Assembly (NCBI GenBank): GCA_027593035.1
Contig: JAQCJQ010000010.1
Span: 1 to 38,771, forward strand
Direction: 5' to 3'
Origin: Bacteroidota bacterium
GTDB taxonomy: Bacteria > Bacteroidota > Bacteroidia > Flavobacteriales_D > Sanyastnellaceae
DNA length: 38,771 nt
In this document: positions 28,932 through 36,776 of the stretch, piece by piece
How positions within the stretch are numbered: the first letter of the stretch is position 1
Layout of the letters: every line of letters begins with the position of its first letter
Translations under genes and position numbers: made by a program
The notes under the pieces: model-generated
Seen by the model: the letters and a program-made list of their open reading frames with translations, nothing else
Told to the model about the DNA's origin: nothing
Databases searched by the model: none

Positions 28932-29489
28932 ATGAAGGAGGCAACAGTCACCCCCATCCTGCCGTGGAAGCGCCCCATTTGGATGGTGGTATTGCTGGGT
29001 ATGTTGGTGTTTGGTTTTTACCAAGAGCTCGCCAAAGTGCATTTGAATCACTACATCGATACCGTGCAAAAGCATCCGGAATTCGAATCGCTTCATCACT
29101 CCGAACGGGCGGTACTGTGGGAGCAAATCAATCAGCCGAAACGCTTACAGTACTATGTTATTCGGGGTACCTGGAGCGGCTTCCATCTCATGACATTGAG
29201 CGATTTAAAGGCATTGAAATGGGCCATGAGCGTGTTCATTCTCCTGGTGTTTTTCGTCTTTGATGGGCTGTTTTTGAAAACAACGGGTCACTTCCATCGT
29301 TGGCCCTGGTTGGTAGTAATCTATGGATTGGCCGGCCTGATCATGGGTTTTTTCATGCTCGTGATTCCAGGCAAAACAGGGTACAGCGTGTCCCATGAAT
29401 TCCTGGCGTTTTTACAATCTCCCTTGCCTTCTTTCCTCATCGTGCTGGTGCCTTCGTTGTTGGAACGAATGCGCCAAAATGAACCTTAA
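28932..29489 (+). CDS. Exosortase-associated integral membrane protein
   Basis: The 185-residue protein (ATG at 28932, two bases after the exosortase stop) has about four membrane helices (about 15-33, 94-115, 124-145, 161-178). A hydrophilic loop of about 60 residues lies between helices 1 and 2, carrying H-L-N-H-Y and R-L-Q-Y-Y-V-I-R-G-T. I recognise no enzyme motif. Small membrane proteins encoded right after exosortase genes are known in Bacteroidota and are presumed cofactors; the same is inferred here from position. Its stop overlaps the stop of the convergent Rieske-like gene (TTAA). Confidence 0.75.
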   Translation: MKEATVTPILPWKRPIWMVVLLGMLVFGFYQELAKVHLNHYIDTVQKHPEFESLHHSERAVLWEQINQPKRLQYYVIRGTWSGFHLMTLSDLKALKWAMSVFILLVFFVFDGLFLKTTGHFHRWPWLVVIYGLAGLIMGFFMLVIPGKTGYSVSHEFLAFLQSPLPSFLIVLVPSLLERMRQNEP

Positions 29490-29923
29490 GGGTTGTAAAC
29501 GCGAAGAATCGGAGGCGTCCAGGACGTCGCGTAACGGTGCAAGGGCACGGTGGCGTCACCGTCCACAACGGATCCGTCAATGATGAGCCATTGGGCGTTG
29601 CTGCACGGATCCGATAGAATCAATCCATCCGCTTCCAGTTGAACTTGACACGCTGCGGCGATATCAGCCGTTGCATGGCGGTCCAAGGCCACAAATTGAT
29701 CCAGAGTATAGCGGTAAAGTACAATGCCTTGTGAGCCTCCACTGACTTCAATGTGTCCGGTGGGGACGGATAAATCCATGTAAGCGGGCAGATCGATATT
29801 GATTTCGAAATCGACCGGCACATAGGGAATGAACTGATCTCGCTCGTTGCATTTGGATTGACACAGCAATGCCGTCAACAAACCAAACCAAACCACACGG
29901 ACTGTAGGACGTTGATGTTTCAT
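29486..29923 (-). CDS. Rieske-like envelope protein with degenerate cluster site
   Basis: The 145-residue protein has a hydrophobic N terminus with Cys at 21 and 25, though the lipobox is poor. The body follows a Bacteroidota Rieske-like family: G-I-V-L-Y-R (66-71), F-V-A-L-D-R (77-82), a C92-x-V pair, D-P-C107-S-N-A-Q-W, then I-D-G-S-V-V and a P-L-H-R-Y end. Real Rieske proteins hold a 2Fe-2S cluster with CxH and CxxH; here neither motif is intact, so cluster binding is doubtful. The start overlaps the tsaB stop by 4 nt, making it the last gene of that operon. Function unknown. Confidence 0.65.
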   Translation of the reverse strand: MKHQRPTVRVVWFGLLTALLCQSKCNERDQFIPYVPVDFEINIDLPAYMDLSVPTGHIEVSGGSQGIVLYRYTLDQFVALDRHATADIAAACQVQLEADGLILSDPCSNAQWLIIDGSVVDGDATVPLHRYATSWTPPILRVYNP

Positions 29924-30684
29924 GGGGCGGTGTGCTTGTCAATGGCGCGTTGGCGAAGGCCCAGGGGGTCCCGCGGTGTTCCAGCAATGAATTCTTTGAG
30001 ATAACGAGGCTCGAAATAGGCCACATCTTCAAAATCTTTGGACGCGTATTTCAGCGCAGCGCTTGTGCCAGCATCCAGGGCTTGCGGGTATTCTTGGATG
30101 AACGTCCAATCGCTTGCGGGCTCCCCGAGCAAGTCCTTGGTCTTCCAAGCGGCATCTCCGATGACCACCACTTTTTTACCTTGAGCAGCATATGGGAACA
30201 ACTGTTGGAGGGATGCACCGGCTTCTAGCACCAAAGCGCGAGTCGACGAAACTTTGGACCAATTAGCGCCTGTGGATCCAAATGTGGCCGTGTAGACTTC
30301 ATCTCTTCGTGCATCCAACACACAAATGATGGCATCACATGGTTCAGCAACCAAGCGCTTCGCTTGATAGGACAACGATTCCAAGGTGTCCATGGCAATG
30401 AGCGGAATGCCCAGCGCATGGCAAAGCCCTTTGGCCGTAGCCACACCTATGCGCAATCCCGTGTAGCTTCCTGGACCAGCAGAGACCACAACCGACTGTA
30501 AATCTTGATGTGTTTTCCCAGCCTCGACCAGCACTTGATCAATCAGCGGCAACAGGCGTTCTGCGTGGATGTACGTTGCATCAACTTCATGCCGATGGGC
30601 GATGGCCTCCTCACCTTGGAACAAGGCGACAGAGCAAGCCAGACTGGCGGTTTCAATGGACAATATCAACGGCTTTCCGTCCAT
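29920..30684 (-). CDS. tsaB: tRNA threonylcarbamoyladenosine biosynthesis protein TsaB
   Basis: The 254-residue protein starts with I-L-S-I-E-T-A-S-L-A-C-S-V-A (7-20) and has the diagnostic S-A-G-P-G-S-Y-T-G-L-R-I-G (68-80) of TsaB. It is the scaffold partner of TsaD in making t6A at position 37 of ANN-decoding tRNAs and is normally essential. It starts 4 nt after the adaptor gene and overlaps the Rieske-like gene by 4 nt, so a housekeeping gene is locked into an efflux operon. Confidence 0.95.
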   Translation of the reverse strand: MDGKPLILSIETASLACSVALFQGEEAIAHRHEVDATYIHAERLLPLIDQVLVEAGKTHQDLQSVVVSAGPGSYTGLRIGVATAKGLCHALGIPLIAMDTLESLSYQAKRLVAEPCDAIICVLDARRDEVYTATFGSTGANWSKVSSTRALVLEAGASLQQLFPYAAQGKKVVVIGDAAWKTKDLLGEPASDWTFIQEYPQALDAGTSAALKYASKDFEDVAYFEPRYLKEFIAGTPRDPLGLRQRAIDKHTAP

Positions 30685-30688
30685 GCCT

Positions 30689-31966
30689 TCAATCCTCCGT
30701 TTCTTCTGGGCTAATTTCCACAGCGTCTTGGTCCTCCAAAGATCGGGAAACCTGTTCGTAAGGCCCGGTAATGACGACTGCGCCCGTATCGAGACCAGAG
30801 GTGATGACGATGTTGCGGTTGTCTTGAATCCCGGAGGTTACAGGGGTCCAAATCGCTTGGCCATCATTCAGAAGAAAAACACCAAGAACACTTTCGCCCT
30901 CATCGTCGTCATTTTCTCGGGTGGTAACCGCTTGAATTGGAAGGGAAACAGCTTGATTCTCTTGGCGTGTCAGGATGTCCACTTTGGCACTCATGCCCGG
31001 CCGAAAGGGAGAAATCATGCTCGAGTCGGCTTCCAGCAAGTGGGCGTAGCTCGATGGAAGGAGTCGAACCTTCACCGAGAAATTGGTCACTTGGTCCATG
31101 GAGAAGCCATTCAGTCCGGCATTGAGTGCCGTGTTGCCAATTTCGGTAACCATACCACTGAAGGTGTCATTGAGGTAGGCATCGACTTCAATTTCGGCCA
31201 TGTCGCCCAGCCCAACGCGCACAATGTCACTTTCATTGACTTCGACATTGACTTCCATCGTCGATAGATCGGAAACCTTCATGACGACTTCGCCTGCTGT
31301 GAAACCATTGCCTTGGACGCTTTCTCCGATTTCTTTGACCAGGGCTGTCACCGTCCCGGATTGCGGGGCCGTCAATGTTGTCCGGGAAAGATTGTCCCGA
31401 GCTTCTTGTACGGAAGCGGCTGCACTGGAAATGGCGAATTCCGCGCTTCGAATGGATTCTATTGCGGATTTCTGCGTGGCATCGGCCGTTCGGAAATTCG
31501 CTTCTGCGGCGTCATAATCAGCTTGAGAGATGACCCCGCTGGCATGGAGTTGCTGGGTCCGCTCCCAGCTGCGTGACGCGGCGAAAAACTGGGCCTCTGC
31601 TTGGTTGGATTGCGCGCGTGCGGAAGCCAGGTTGGATCGAGCGGAATTCAGCGCAGCTTCGGCGCGATTCAGCGCGGCTTCATACAAATCGGGATTGATT
31701 TGAACCAAAAGATTCCCGGATTCGACCGCATCCCCTTCTTTCACCGGCAACGCCGTGATTTGACCGCTCACTTGGGCGGTGATGTTCACTTCAACCTCGG
31801 GTTGGATCTTCCCGGAAGCAGATACGCGCTCGACAATATCACGAAGCTGCACGTTCTCCACGTCCACTTGAGGCACGTCCACTTTTCCGCCATAGAATTT
31901 GGCAGCAACCACCAAGGTCGCGATCGCGACAACTAGAATGATCCAAAATTTCTTCGTGAATTTCAT
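30689..31966 (-). CDS. HlyD/MacA-like periplasmic adaptor
   Basis: The 425-residue protein has one N-terminal membrane segment (8-22) and a MacA-type body: a lipoyl half-motif V-S-G-Q-I-T-A-L-P-V-K-E-G-D-A-V, a long helical hairpin rich in Ala, Ser and Gln (about 90-180), L-T-A-P-Q-S-G-T-V-T-A-L closing the lipoyl domain, then barrel domains and an acidic tail (E-E-T-E-D). It would bridge an inner-membrane transporter and the TolC-like channel encoded 9 nt upstream. The expected MacB-like ABC partner is not beside it and may be encoded elsewhere. Confidence 0.92.
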   Translation of the reverse strand: MKFTKKFWIILVVAIATLVVAAKFYGGKVDVPQVDVENVQLRDIVERVSASGKIQPEVEVNITAQVSGQITALPVKEGDAVESGNLLVQINPDLYEAALNRAEAALNSARSNLASARAQSNQAEAQFFAASRSWERTQQLHASGVISQADYDAAEANFRTADATQKSAIESIRSAEFAISSAAASVQEARDNLSRTTLTAPQSGTVTALVKEIGESVQGNGFTAGEVVMKVSDLSTMEVNVEVNESDIVRVGLGDMAEIEVDAYLNDTFSGMVTEIGNTALNAGLNGFSMDQVTNFSVKVRLLPSSYAHLLEADSSMISPFRPGMSAKVDILTRQENQAVSLPIQAVTTRENDDDEGESVLGVFLLNDGQAIWTPVTSGIQDNRNIVITSGLDTGAVVITGPYEQVSRSLEDQDAVEISPEETED

Positions 31967-31975
31967 GGCGGTGGG

Positions 31976-33457
31976 CTATCGGAAGGTCATGGCGCGTCCC
32001 ATGTAGAAATCGAGGATGCGACTCTTGAAGGCGAGATCGTACTTCGCTCGGAGCGTATTGACCCGTGCGTTGTCCAACAGGGAACGGGCGTCCGCATAAT
32101 CCACGGCTGTGGATGCTCCTGCTTCGTATCGTTTTTCTGCATTATTGAATGCTTTTTCAGCAGCGGTGAGGGCCGCTTCTTGTGCGACAGCATTTTGACT
32201 GGCTGCTCGGGCATCGGCCCATGCCGACTCCACATTGGCCGTCAGCGTTTGGCGCGTCTGCTCCAATTGATAATTGGCACTCAGCACATTGACTTGGCCT
32301 TGCTCACGTGCCGATTTCACGCTGAAATTATTGAAAATTGGAATGCTCATTGAAAAGAACACACTTTGATTGAAGTTGCGTTCGATTTGATCCGAAAAAG
32401 GGGTGGTGACGAAGTTGTAGACCTCTTGCTGAGCGATGATGGGGTACAAGGTGCCATCGACCATCAAATTGCCCAAGGTAAATTCTTCCAATATCGGTTC
32501 TCCATCAATGGAGCGGGACGCCCCAGAATATCCTGACCCATAATTGTAGCTAGCGAAGACGCGCGGAAGGGAACCGGAGCGAGCGAGTTTCAGTCCGATC
32601 CCGGCGTCTTCTAAATTGAGATCAGCTTGGCGGATTTCTGGAAATGAACTGAGCGCGTGTGCCACGGCGGCTTCGGGTGATCCAGGCAAATTGTTGCGTT
32701 CCAAATCGCTGTCCGAAGGGCGGACCACTTGGAACGTTGCCGTTTCAGAGGCGGGGAGCTGAAGCAATTGCACCAAGTTGAGTTTGGCCAACCCCAAGGC
32801 GTTGGCCGTGCTGACGATGGTCGCTTCGTCCGCGGCGAGCTGAGCCGCCACGTCGTACAGGTCCGCTTCAGCGGCGGCGCCGGCGTTGACAAGTTGGGTC
32901 ATTCGATTGACCTGGCGCGCGGTCGCTGTGCGGTTGATTTCGGCAACCCGCACGAACTCCTCTTGGAAAAGGATGTTCAAATAGGCTCCAGCAATGGTCA
33001 GTACCACATTGTTTTCGACCACTTCGCGGTTCGCTTTGGCGCTTTGCTCAGCAAGATGTGCTCGCTTGAGGTTGAGGTGGTTTTGAAACCCATTGAACAA
33101 GGTCACTCCTGTGGAAAGACCAAAGCTATTGGATTGAATGCGCGAGGACTCAACAAATTGATTGGTGAATGGATCGATCGTGCGACCGAAATTGTATCCG
33201 TGGGAGACGTTTCCATTCAAGTTGGGGAGAAAAGCACCAAGAGCGGATTGGGTACCGATGTCAGCGCGGACCTCACCAAGCCCCGCCAATTTGATTTGCA
33301 AGTTGTATTCAAACGCATGGTCCAAGCATCGCTGTAGCGTCCAGGGCTCTTGAGCTTGACTGTTGGGTGTGCTCAGGCCAATGAAGAGAACACAAAAGGC
33401 AACGGCTGTGCTTTGGAGGTGTGACACAATCCGTAGGATGGAAACCGGTGTTTGCAT
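31976..33457 (-). CDS. TolC-family outer-membrane channel (second copy)
   Basis: The 493-residue protein has a signal peptide (F-I-G-L-S-T-P-N-S-Q-A-Q), then W-T-L-Q-R-C-L-D-H-A-F-E-Y-N-L, N-G-N-V-S-H-G-Y-N-F-G-R-T-I and long Ala/Gln-rich helices, as in Bacteroidota TolC proteins. It begins 42 nt after the OmpA-like gene and is followed by its presumed adaptor. It is only distantly similar to the TolC-like protein of the RND operon, so the two serve separate transporters. Confidence 0.94.
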   Translation of the reverse strand: MQTPVSILRIVSHLQSTAVAFCVLFIGLSTPNSQAQEPWTLQRCLDHAFEYNLQIKLAGLGEVRADIGTQSALGAFLPNLNGNVSHGYNFGRTIDPFTNQFVESSRIQSNSFGLSTGVTLFNGFQNHLNLKRAHLAEQSAKANREVVENNVVLTIAGAYLNILFQEEFVRVAEINRTATARQVNRMTQLVNAGAAAEADLYDVAAQLAADEATIVSTANALGLAKLNLVQLLQLPASETATFQVVRPSDSDLERNNLPGSPEAAVAHALSSFPEIRQADLNLEDAGIGLKLARSGSLPRVFASYNYGSGYSGASRSIDGEPILEEFTLGNLMVDGTLYPIIAQQEVYNFVTTPFSDQIERNFNQSVFFSMSIPIFNNFSVKSAREQGQVNVLSANYQLEQTRQTLTANVESAWADARAASQNAVAQEAALTAAEKAFNNAEKRYEAGASTAVDYADARSLLDNARVNTLRAKYDLAFKSRILDFYMGRAMTFR

Positions 33458-33461
33458 GGTG

Positions 33462-33469
33462 CAAAGCTA
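33462..33469 (-). promoter_or_regulatory. Possible -7 element for the tolC-adaptor-tsaB operon
   Basis: The minus strand reads TAGCTTTG, an exact match to TAnnTTTG, ending 4 nt before the ATG at 33457. No TTG is found at the usual 17-23 nt upstream. If real, transcription would start at or next to the ATG. Confidence 0.3.
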
Positions 33470-33499
33470 CTGCAAGCGAGGGGAGTTCTATCTCGGCAA

Positions 33500-34243
33500 T
33501 CAATAGTGGGTCACGCGAACGGTCACCCTACGGTTGGCTTCAGCCTCCTCAACGGTTTTGGGCTCTGGAAATCGCATGCGCTGGCTGCCTTCTCCTTCGA
33601 CCGCAAGCCGATTGGGGTCGACTCCATTGGTGACGAGATATTCCCAGACCGCTCGGGCACGTTCCCGACTTTCAAAAGCTGTTTCAGACGGGGTGGGAGC
33701 AGGCTGCTCATGTCCAACCACGGCAATCCCGACCGTTGGATTGATCACCAGAAACGTGTAGAGGGCTTCCAAGGTGGGAATCGAGGTGTGATACAGTTGG
33801 CTGGCACCCGGCGTGAATTCGATGGGTTCCAAGTCCACCTCGAGGCCCATTTCGAGTGGACGAAGTCTCAAGGTGTCGCAAAGGGTTTTTGGATCCGCCC
33901 AGATGCGATCGGTATGCAGCATGAATTCGGGTTCAACACAAATGCGGGTATACCGTCGAAAGGGCTGAAGAGATAGCATCATGGTACTATCCACATCCAA
34001 ACGGACTGTTTTGCGTGGATTGATGCCTTCAACAATCAGCTCGACGTGCAATGGTTCGTTCGTTTTCTGATTCGCAACCGCCCAACGTTGATCAATGGGT
34101 TCGTCTGTGATTTCCGGGCCATCTAACCAAGGGCTGCGCTCAACCGTAAACTGCCCCCACATAGGACGCGCTGATGAAAGCATCCCGATCAAGCAAATAA
34201 CACCGATCGATCGGGTGCAGACATTCCAAATGGTAATGGTCAT
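33500..34243 (-). CDS. OmpA-family envelope protein
   Basis: The 247-residue protein has a signal peptide (residues 1 to about 30, ending M-W-G-Q). The C-terminal third (about 140-245) is an OmpA-like peptidoglycan-binding domain: I-E-F-T-P-G-A-S-Q-L, A-V-V-G-H-E-Q, S-R-E-R-A-R-A-V-W-E-Y-L-V-T-N-G-V-D-P-N-R-L and E-A-N-R-R-V-T-V-R-V. The middle shows no family that I recognise. The usual peptidoglycan-binding region is complete, with N-R-R at the end. It starts 12 nt after the small CxxC protein gene and is probably part of the same transcript. Confidence 0.85.
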   Translation of the reverse strand: MTITIWNVCTRSIGVICLIGMLSSARPMWGQFTVERSPWLDGPEITDEPIDQRWAVANQKTNEPLHVELIVEGINPRKTVRLDVDSTMMLSLQPFRRYTRICVEPEFMLHTDRIWADPKTLCDTLRLRPLEMGLEVDLEPIEFTPGASQLYHTSIPTLEALYTFLVINPTVGIAVVGHEQPAPTPSETAFESRERARAVWEYLVTNGVDPNRLAVEGEGSQRMRFPEPKTVEEAEANRRVTVRVTHY

Positions 34244-34255
34244 AGGTAGCGTAAT

Positions 34256-34501
34256 TCAAGCGGAAGCATCCGCTTTCCACTTCCTATAAATTACGAAGAA
34301 AAGAGCAGATAACAAAACGTAAGGAATGGCCATGAGATAGAGGATCCCGCGGTTGAGCCCTGCTCCAAGGCCGCCATCAGAGGCGCTGTCCTCCGCCACG
34401 GCTTTGCACATGACACATTGGGCATCTGCATCCGAAGGAAAGAGACAGAGCGCTCCCGCTGTCAGCAATGCGCCGAAAAGGATGCGTTGCATGCCATTCA
34501 T
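34256..34501 (-). CDS. Small CxxC single-span membrane protein of the oxidase locus
   Basis: The 81-residue protein has a signal peptide (M-N-G-M-Q-R-I-L-F-G-A-L-L...D-A-D-A-Q), a C29-V-M-C32 pair right after the cleavage site, a Gly-rich link and one C-terminal membrane helix (about 53-72). The start ATG shares one base with the stop of the DUF420 gene (TGATG), so translation is coupled and the longer in-frame opening to 35008 is not the gene. Position next to SCO and DUF420 suggests a role in copper or thiol handling for the oxidase, which is inference. I do not know a named family for it. Confidence 0.78.
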   Translation of the reverse strand: MNGMQRILFGALLTAGALCLFPSDADAQCVMCKAVAEDSASDGGLGAGLNRGILYLMAIPYVLLSALFFVIYRKWKADASA

Positions 34502-35049
34502 CAGACCGGGTAGAAAGGGGAAATCATCCAGTATACCACTACGCCCGTGGCGGTCACGTAGAGCCAAATGGGCCAAGTGATGCGCGCCAATTTTCGATGG
34601 CGATCGATGTCCATGCGCAGTCCCCGGTAATACGTAAAAAGCACCAATGGAATGATGCCTGTGGAAAGAACGATGTGAGAAATGAGGACCATGAAATAGA
34701 CCGTTCGCTGCCACCCTGTTCCGCCATAGGGGGTGCTTTCTGTGGTGAGATGGAAGGCGACGTAGCTCAAAAGAAAGAGCACGCTCAATGAAAGTGCTAC
34801 CGTATTGAACAGCCGGTGCAACGGTACATTTTTGTTTTTGATGGCGACGAGCGCACCGATCAAACAGAAAAAGGCCGTGCCGTTGAACCAAGCATTGAGC
34901 TGTGGAAGCAGATACAGCGTCTGACGGGTTTCGTCTGATAAGTTCTCGGACGGTGGAATGAAAAACAACAAGGTCACAGCAACCGGAATGGCGACAGCGA
35001 CGATCCAAACAAAGCGTTTTACCGCACGTTCATTTTCTAGCATGGTCAT
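34501..35049 (-). CDS. DUF420 membrane protein of the cytochrome oxidase locus
   Basis: The 182-residue protein has five likely membrane helices and the DUF420 hallmarks: L-N-A-W-F-N-G-T-A-F-F, K-N-K-N-V-P-L-H-R-L-F-N, Y-V-A-F-H, the H-I-V-L-S-T pair and H-R-K-L-A-R-I-T-W-P-I-W-L-Y-V. The conserved His residues could bind heme or copper. DUF420 proteins (CtaG/CtaM-like group) accompany oxidase genes and are thought to help assembly. The start at 35049 gives an ATGA overlap with the SCO stop; ATGs at 35064 and 35043 are alternatives. Confidence 0.9.
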   Translation of the reverse strand: MTMLENERAVKRFVWIVAVAIPVAVTLLFFIPPSENLSDETRQTLYLLPQLNAWFNGTAFFCLIGALVAIKNKNVPLHRLFNTVALSLSVLFLLSYVAFHLTTESTPYGGTGWQRTVYFMVLISHIVLSTGIIPLVLFTYYRGLRMDIDRHRKLARITWPIWLYVTATGVVVYWMISPFYPV

Positions 35050-36293
35050 TGATTCAAGATCCAAAGTTGTTCAGTATCGTCCAAAAGTTGATCAACTTCT
35101 TTTGTGGATGTACCATCATAATACCCTCTAATCCGACCCGCTCGATCAATCAAAGCAAACAAGTCACTGTGAAAGAATCCTCCGGCCGCAGTGTCACTCT
35201 CCAAAGCGGTTAGGAAATAGCCTTCTCGCGCCATGGCATAAATGGATTGTTTATCACCGGTGACCATTTGCCATTGTTCGGGATTGAGACCAATGCGTTC
35301 ACCGTACTCTCGAAGGCGATGCGGGCGATCGTATTCCGGATCGACAGAATGACTCAATAAGAGCACATCATCTTGTATGCCCCGGGCTCGAAGCGTGTGT
35401 TGCAAGCGGGCCATCTGGCTGCTCATCAAAGGACAAATGGAGGGGCATTGGGTAAAGAAAAAATCGACGATGCGCAATCGATTGCCCACATTGCGGTGCG
35501 AAAACTCGAGGCTGTCCATGCCGAGAAAGGCAAATGGCGGTACGGTGTGTCCTTCAGGACCTAGGATGGGGAGAGGCGTGGCCTTTTGAGCGCGTTCAAC
35601 CGCTTTTTTTCTGGCATAGGCCGCTTCGTCCATTTCCTTCTGCAGCAGGGCAATGTCCTCAACGGCGTCCTTGATGGCATCTTCCGAAGCGGCATGGTAC
35701 ACACCACGCAAGTAGCCTTCACCATCCACGAGCCAAAGCGTCGCGATGTTGTTGGGGTCCTCTGAATCACGCTCAATCATGAACGATTCCGAAATCAATT
35801 GATCAATGGCTTCTTGGTCTCCCGTCAAAAACTGCCACTTGTCATTGGAGCCGTTGTAACGCGTCGTACGCTGGATGTATTCGTGAAGAACCTCGGGTTG
35901 GTCATGCGCCGCATCCAGCGTGAAACAAACCGTAGCGATGTCATCTTCATCCCGATAACGGAAATTGGGCCATAGGAGCTGTTTGGTCATTTGCGCCACA
36001 TGATCGGCTTGCGTCGAATAGAATGCAGCGAGCCACACCTTGCCGTCCAATGAGTCGGAGTGAAAGGCGACACCTTCTTGGTTGGTGAACGCAAACGGAC
36101 TGACTTGACGTGCTTCCGTACTCCAGGCTTCCATGGATCCCTCGGCGGAATAATAGGGAAGCGTGCTAAAATGGTGGTCCCCGTCAATTCCCAAGATGAG
36201 CAAACCCGTGAGCGGGAGGCCCAACATGATGACAATCAAATAAAATGACTGCTTCAGCTTTTTAGGGAAAATGAATTTCAAGACGCGGTTCAA
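35046..36293 (-). CDS. SCO1/SenC-type copper chaperone with an extra inactive N-terminal SCO-like domain
   Basis: The 415-residue protein has one membrane helix (about 17-36), then two thioredoxin-fold units. The C-terminal unit (about 248-415) is a complete SCO domain with F-F-T-Q-C283-P-S-I-C287 and G-G-F-F-H375, the three copper ligands, and S-V-D-P-E-Y-D. The first unit (about 64-205) follows the same strand order (V-S-P-F-A-F-T-N-Q-E-G, K-V-W-L-A-A-F-Y-S-T-Q, A-T-L-W-L-V-D-G-E-G-Y-L-R-G) but lacks the CxxxC. Ordinary SCO proteins are about 200 residues. It would insert copper into subunit II of the oxidase. The start is TTG (36293), just after an in-frame TAA; the next ATG (residue 23) lies inside the membrane helix. 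Confidence 0.92.
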   Translation of the reverse strand: MNRVLKFIFPKKLKQSFYLIVIMLGLPLTGLLILGIDGDHHFSTLPYYSAEGSMEAWSTEARQVSPFAFTNQEGVAFHSDSLDGKVWLAAFYSTQADHVAQMTKQLLWPNFRYRDEDDIATVCFTLDAAHDQPEVLHEYIQRTTRYNGSNDKWQFLTGDQEAIDQLISESFMIERDSEDPNNIATLWLVDGEGYLRGVYHAASEDAIKDAVEDIALLQKEMDEAAYARKKAVERAQKATPLPILGPEGHTVPPFAFLGMDSLEFSHRNVGNRLRIVDFFFTQCPSICPLMSSQMARLQHTLRARGIQDDVLLLSHSVDPEYDRPHRLREYGERIGLNPEQWQMVTGDKQSIYAMAREGYFLTALESDTAAGGFFHSDLFALIDRAGRIRGYYDGTSTKEVDQLLDDTEQLWILNQ

Positions 36294-36360
36294 TTAGGTG
36301 ACTCCGTGAGGAGAGATAACCGCGCTCGATAGCTCGAGGTTCAACCAGCGCAGCTGAAAA

Positions 36361-36738
36361 TCAGTGAAAAGCGTTGAAGTTGCCCAGATGCCCAAACCCT
36401 TCGGTAATGGCGATGAACAACAAATACGCAATGAAAAGCATATAGGGGGCGAGAACGGCCTTCTTCAAATTGCCTCTTTCATCACCTAGGTGCATGAAAA
36501 CGAGGACGATGTAGGCGGCTTTGACCAAGGTCAAAATGATGAACGTCCACTTGATCATCGTCCAAGAAAACGCTTCTGATCGCTTGAAATAAATGCCCAT
36601 GATGACTTCAATCGTCGTCAAGAGTGTCAAAATACCGGTGACCTTCCAGGTGTTTCGGCGAATTTTCGCGCCTTCTTCTTCGCTGTGATGAGCGTTGAGT
36701 GCGTAGCTGTCGTTGACAATGAGATCGTCGCGTTCCAT
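36361..36738 (-). CDS. Cytochrome c oxidase subunit IV-like protein
   Basis: The 125-residue protein has three membrane helices (about 33-51, 59-81, 93-113) and the COX4_pro pattern: I-R-R-N-T-W-K-V-T-G-I-L, T-I-E-V-I-M-G and Y-I-V-L-V-F-M-H-L-G-D-E. It is an accessory subunit of the heme-copper oxidase. The ATG at 36738 is chosen because the open frame farther upstream would overlap the COX3 gene; the spacing to COX3 is then 38 nt. Confidence 0.9.
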   Translation of the reverse strand: MERDDLIVNDSYALNAHHSEEEGAKIRRNTWKVTGILTLLTTIEVIMGIYFKRSEAFSWTMIKWTFIILTLVKAAYIVLVFMHLGDERGNLKKAVLAPYMLFIAYLLFIAITEGFGHLGNFNAFH

Positions 36739-36776
36739 GGGATTCGTTTGAGCGTTAGCGATGGATTGAAAGCCTA

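Noticed and set aside
34502-35008. N-terminal extension of the small CxxC protein frame
   Set aside because: It is antiparallel in composition to DUF420 coding on the same strand in another frame; the coupled ATG at 34501 gives a proper signal peptide.
36320-36345. Short CTCGA/TCGAG hairpin between COX4 and the SCO gene
   Set aside because: Five base pairs only, no T run and no conservation evidence.
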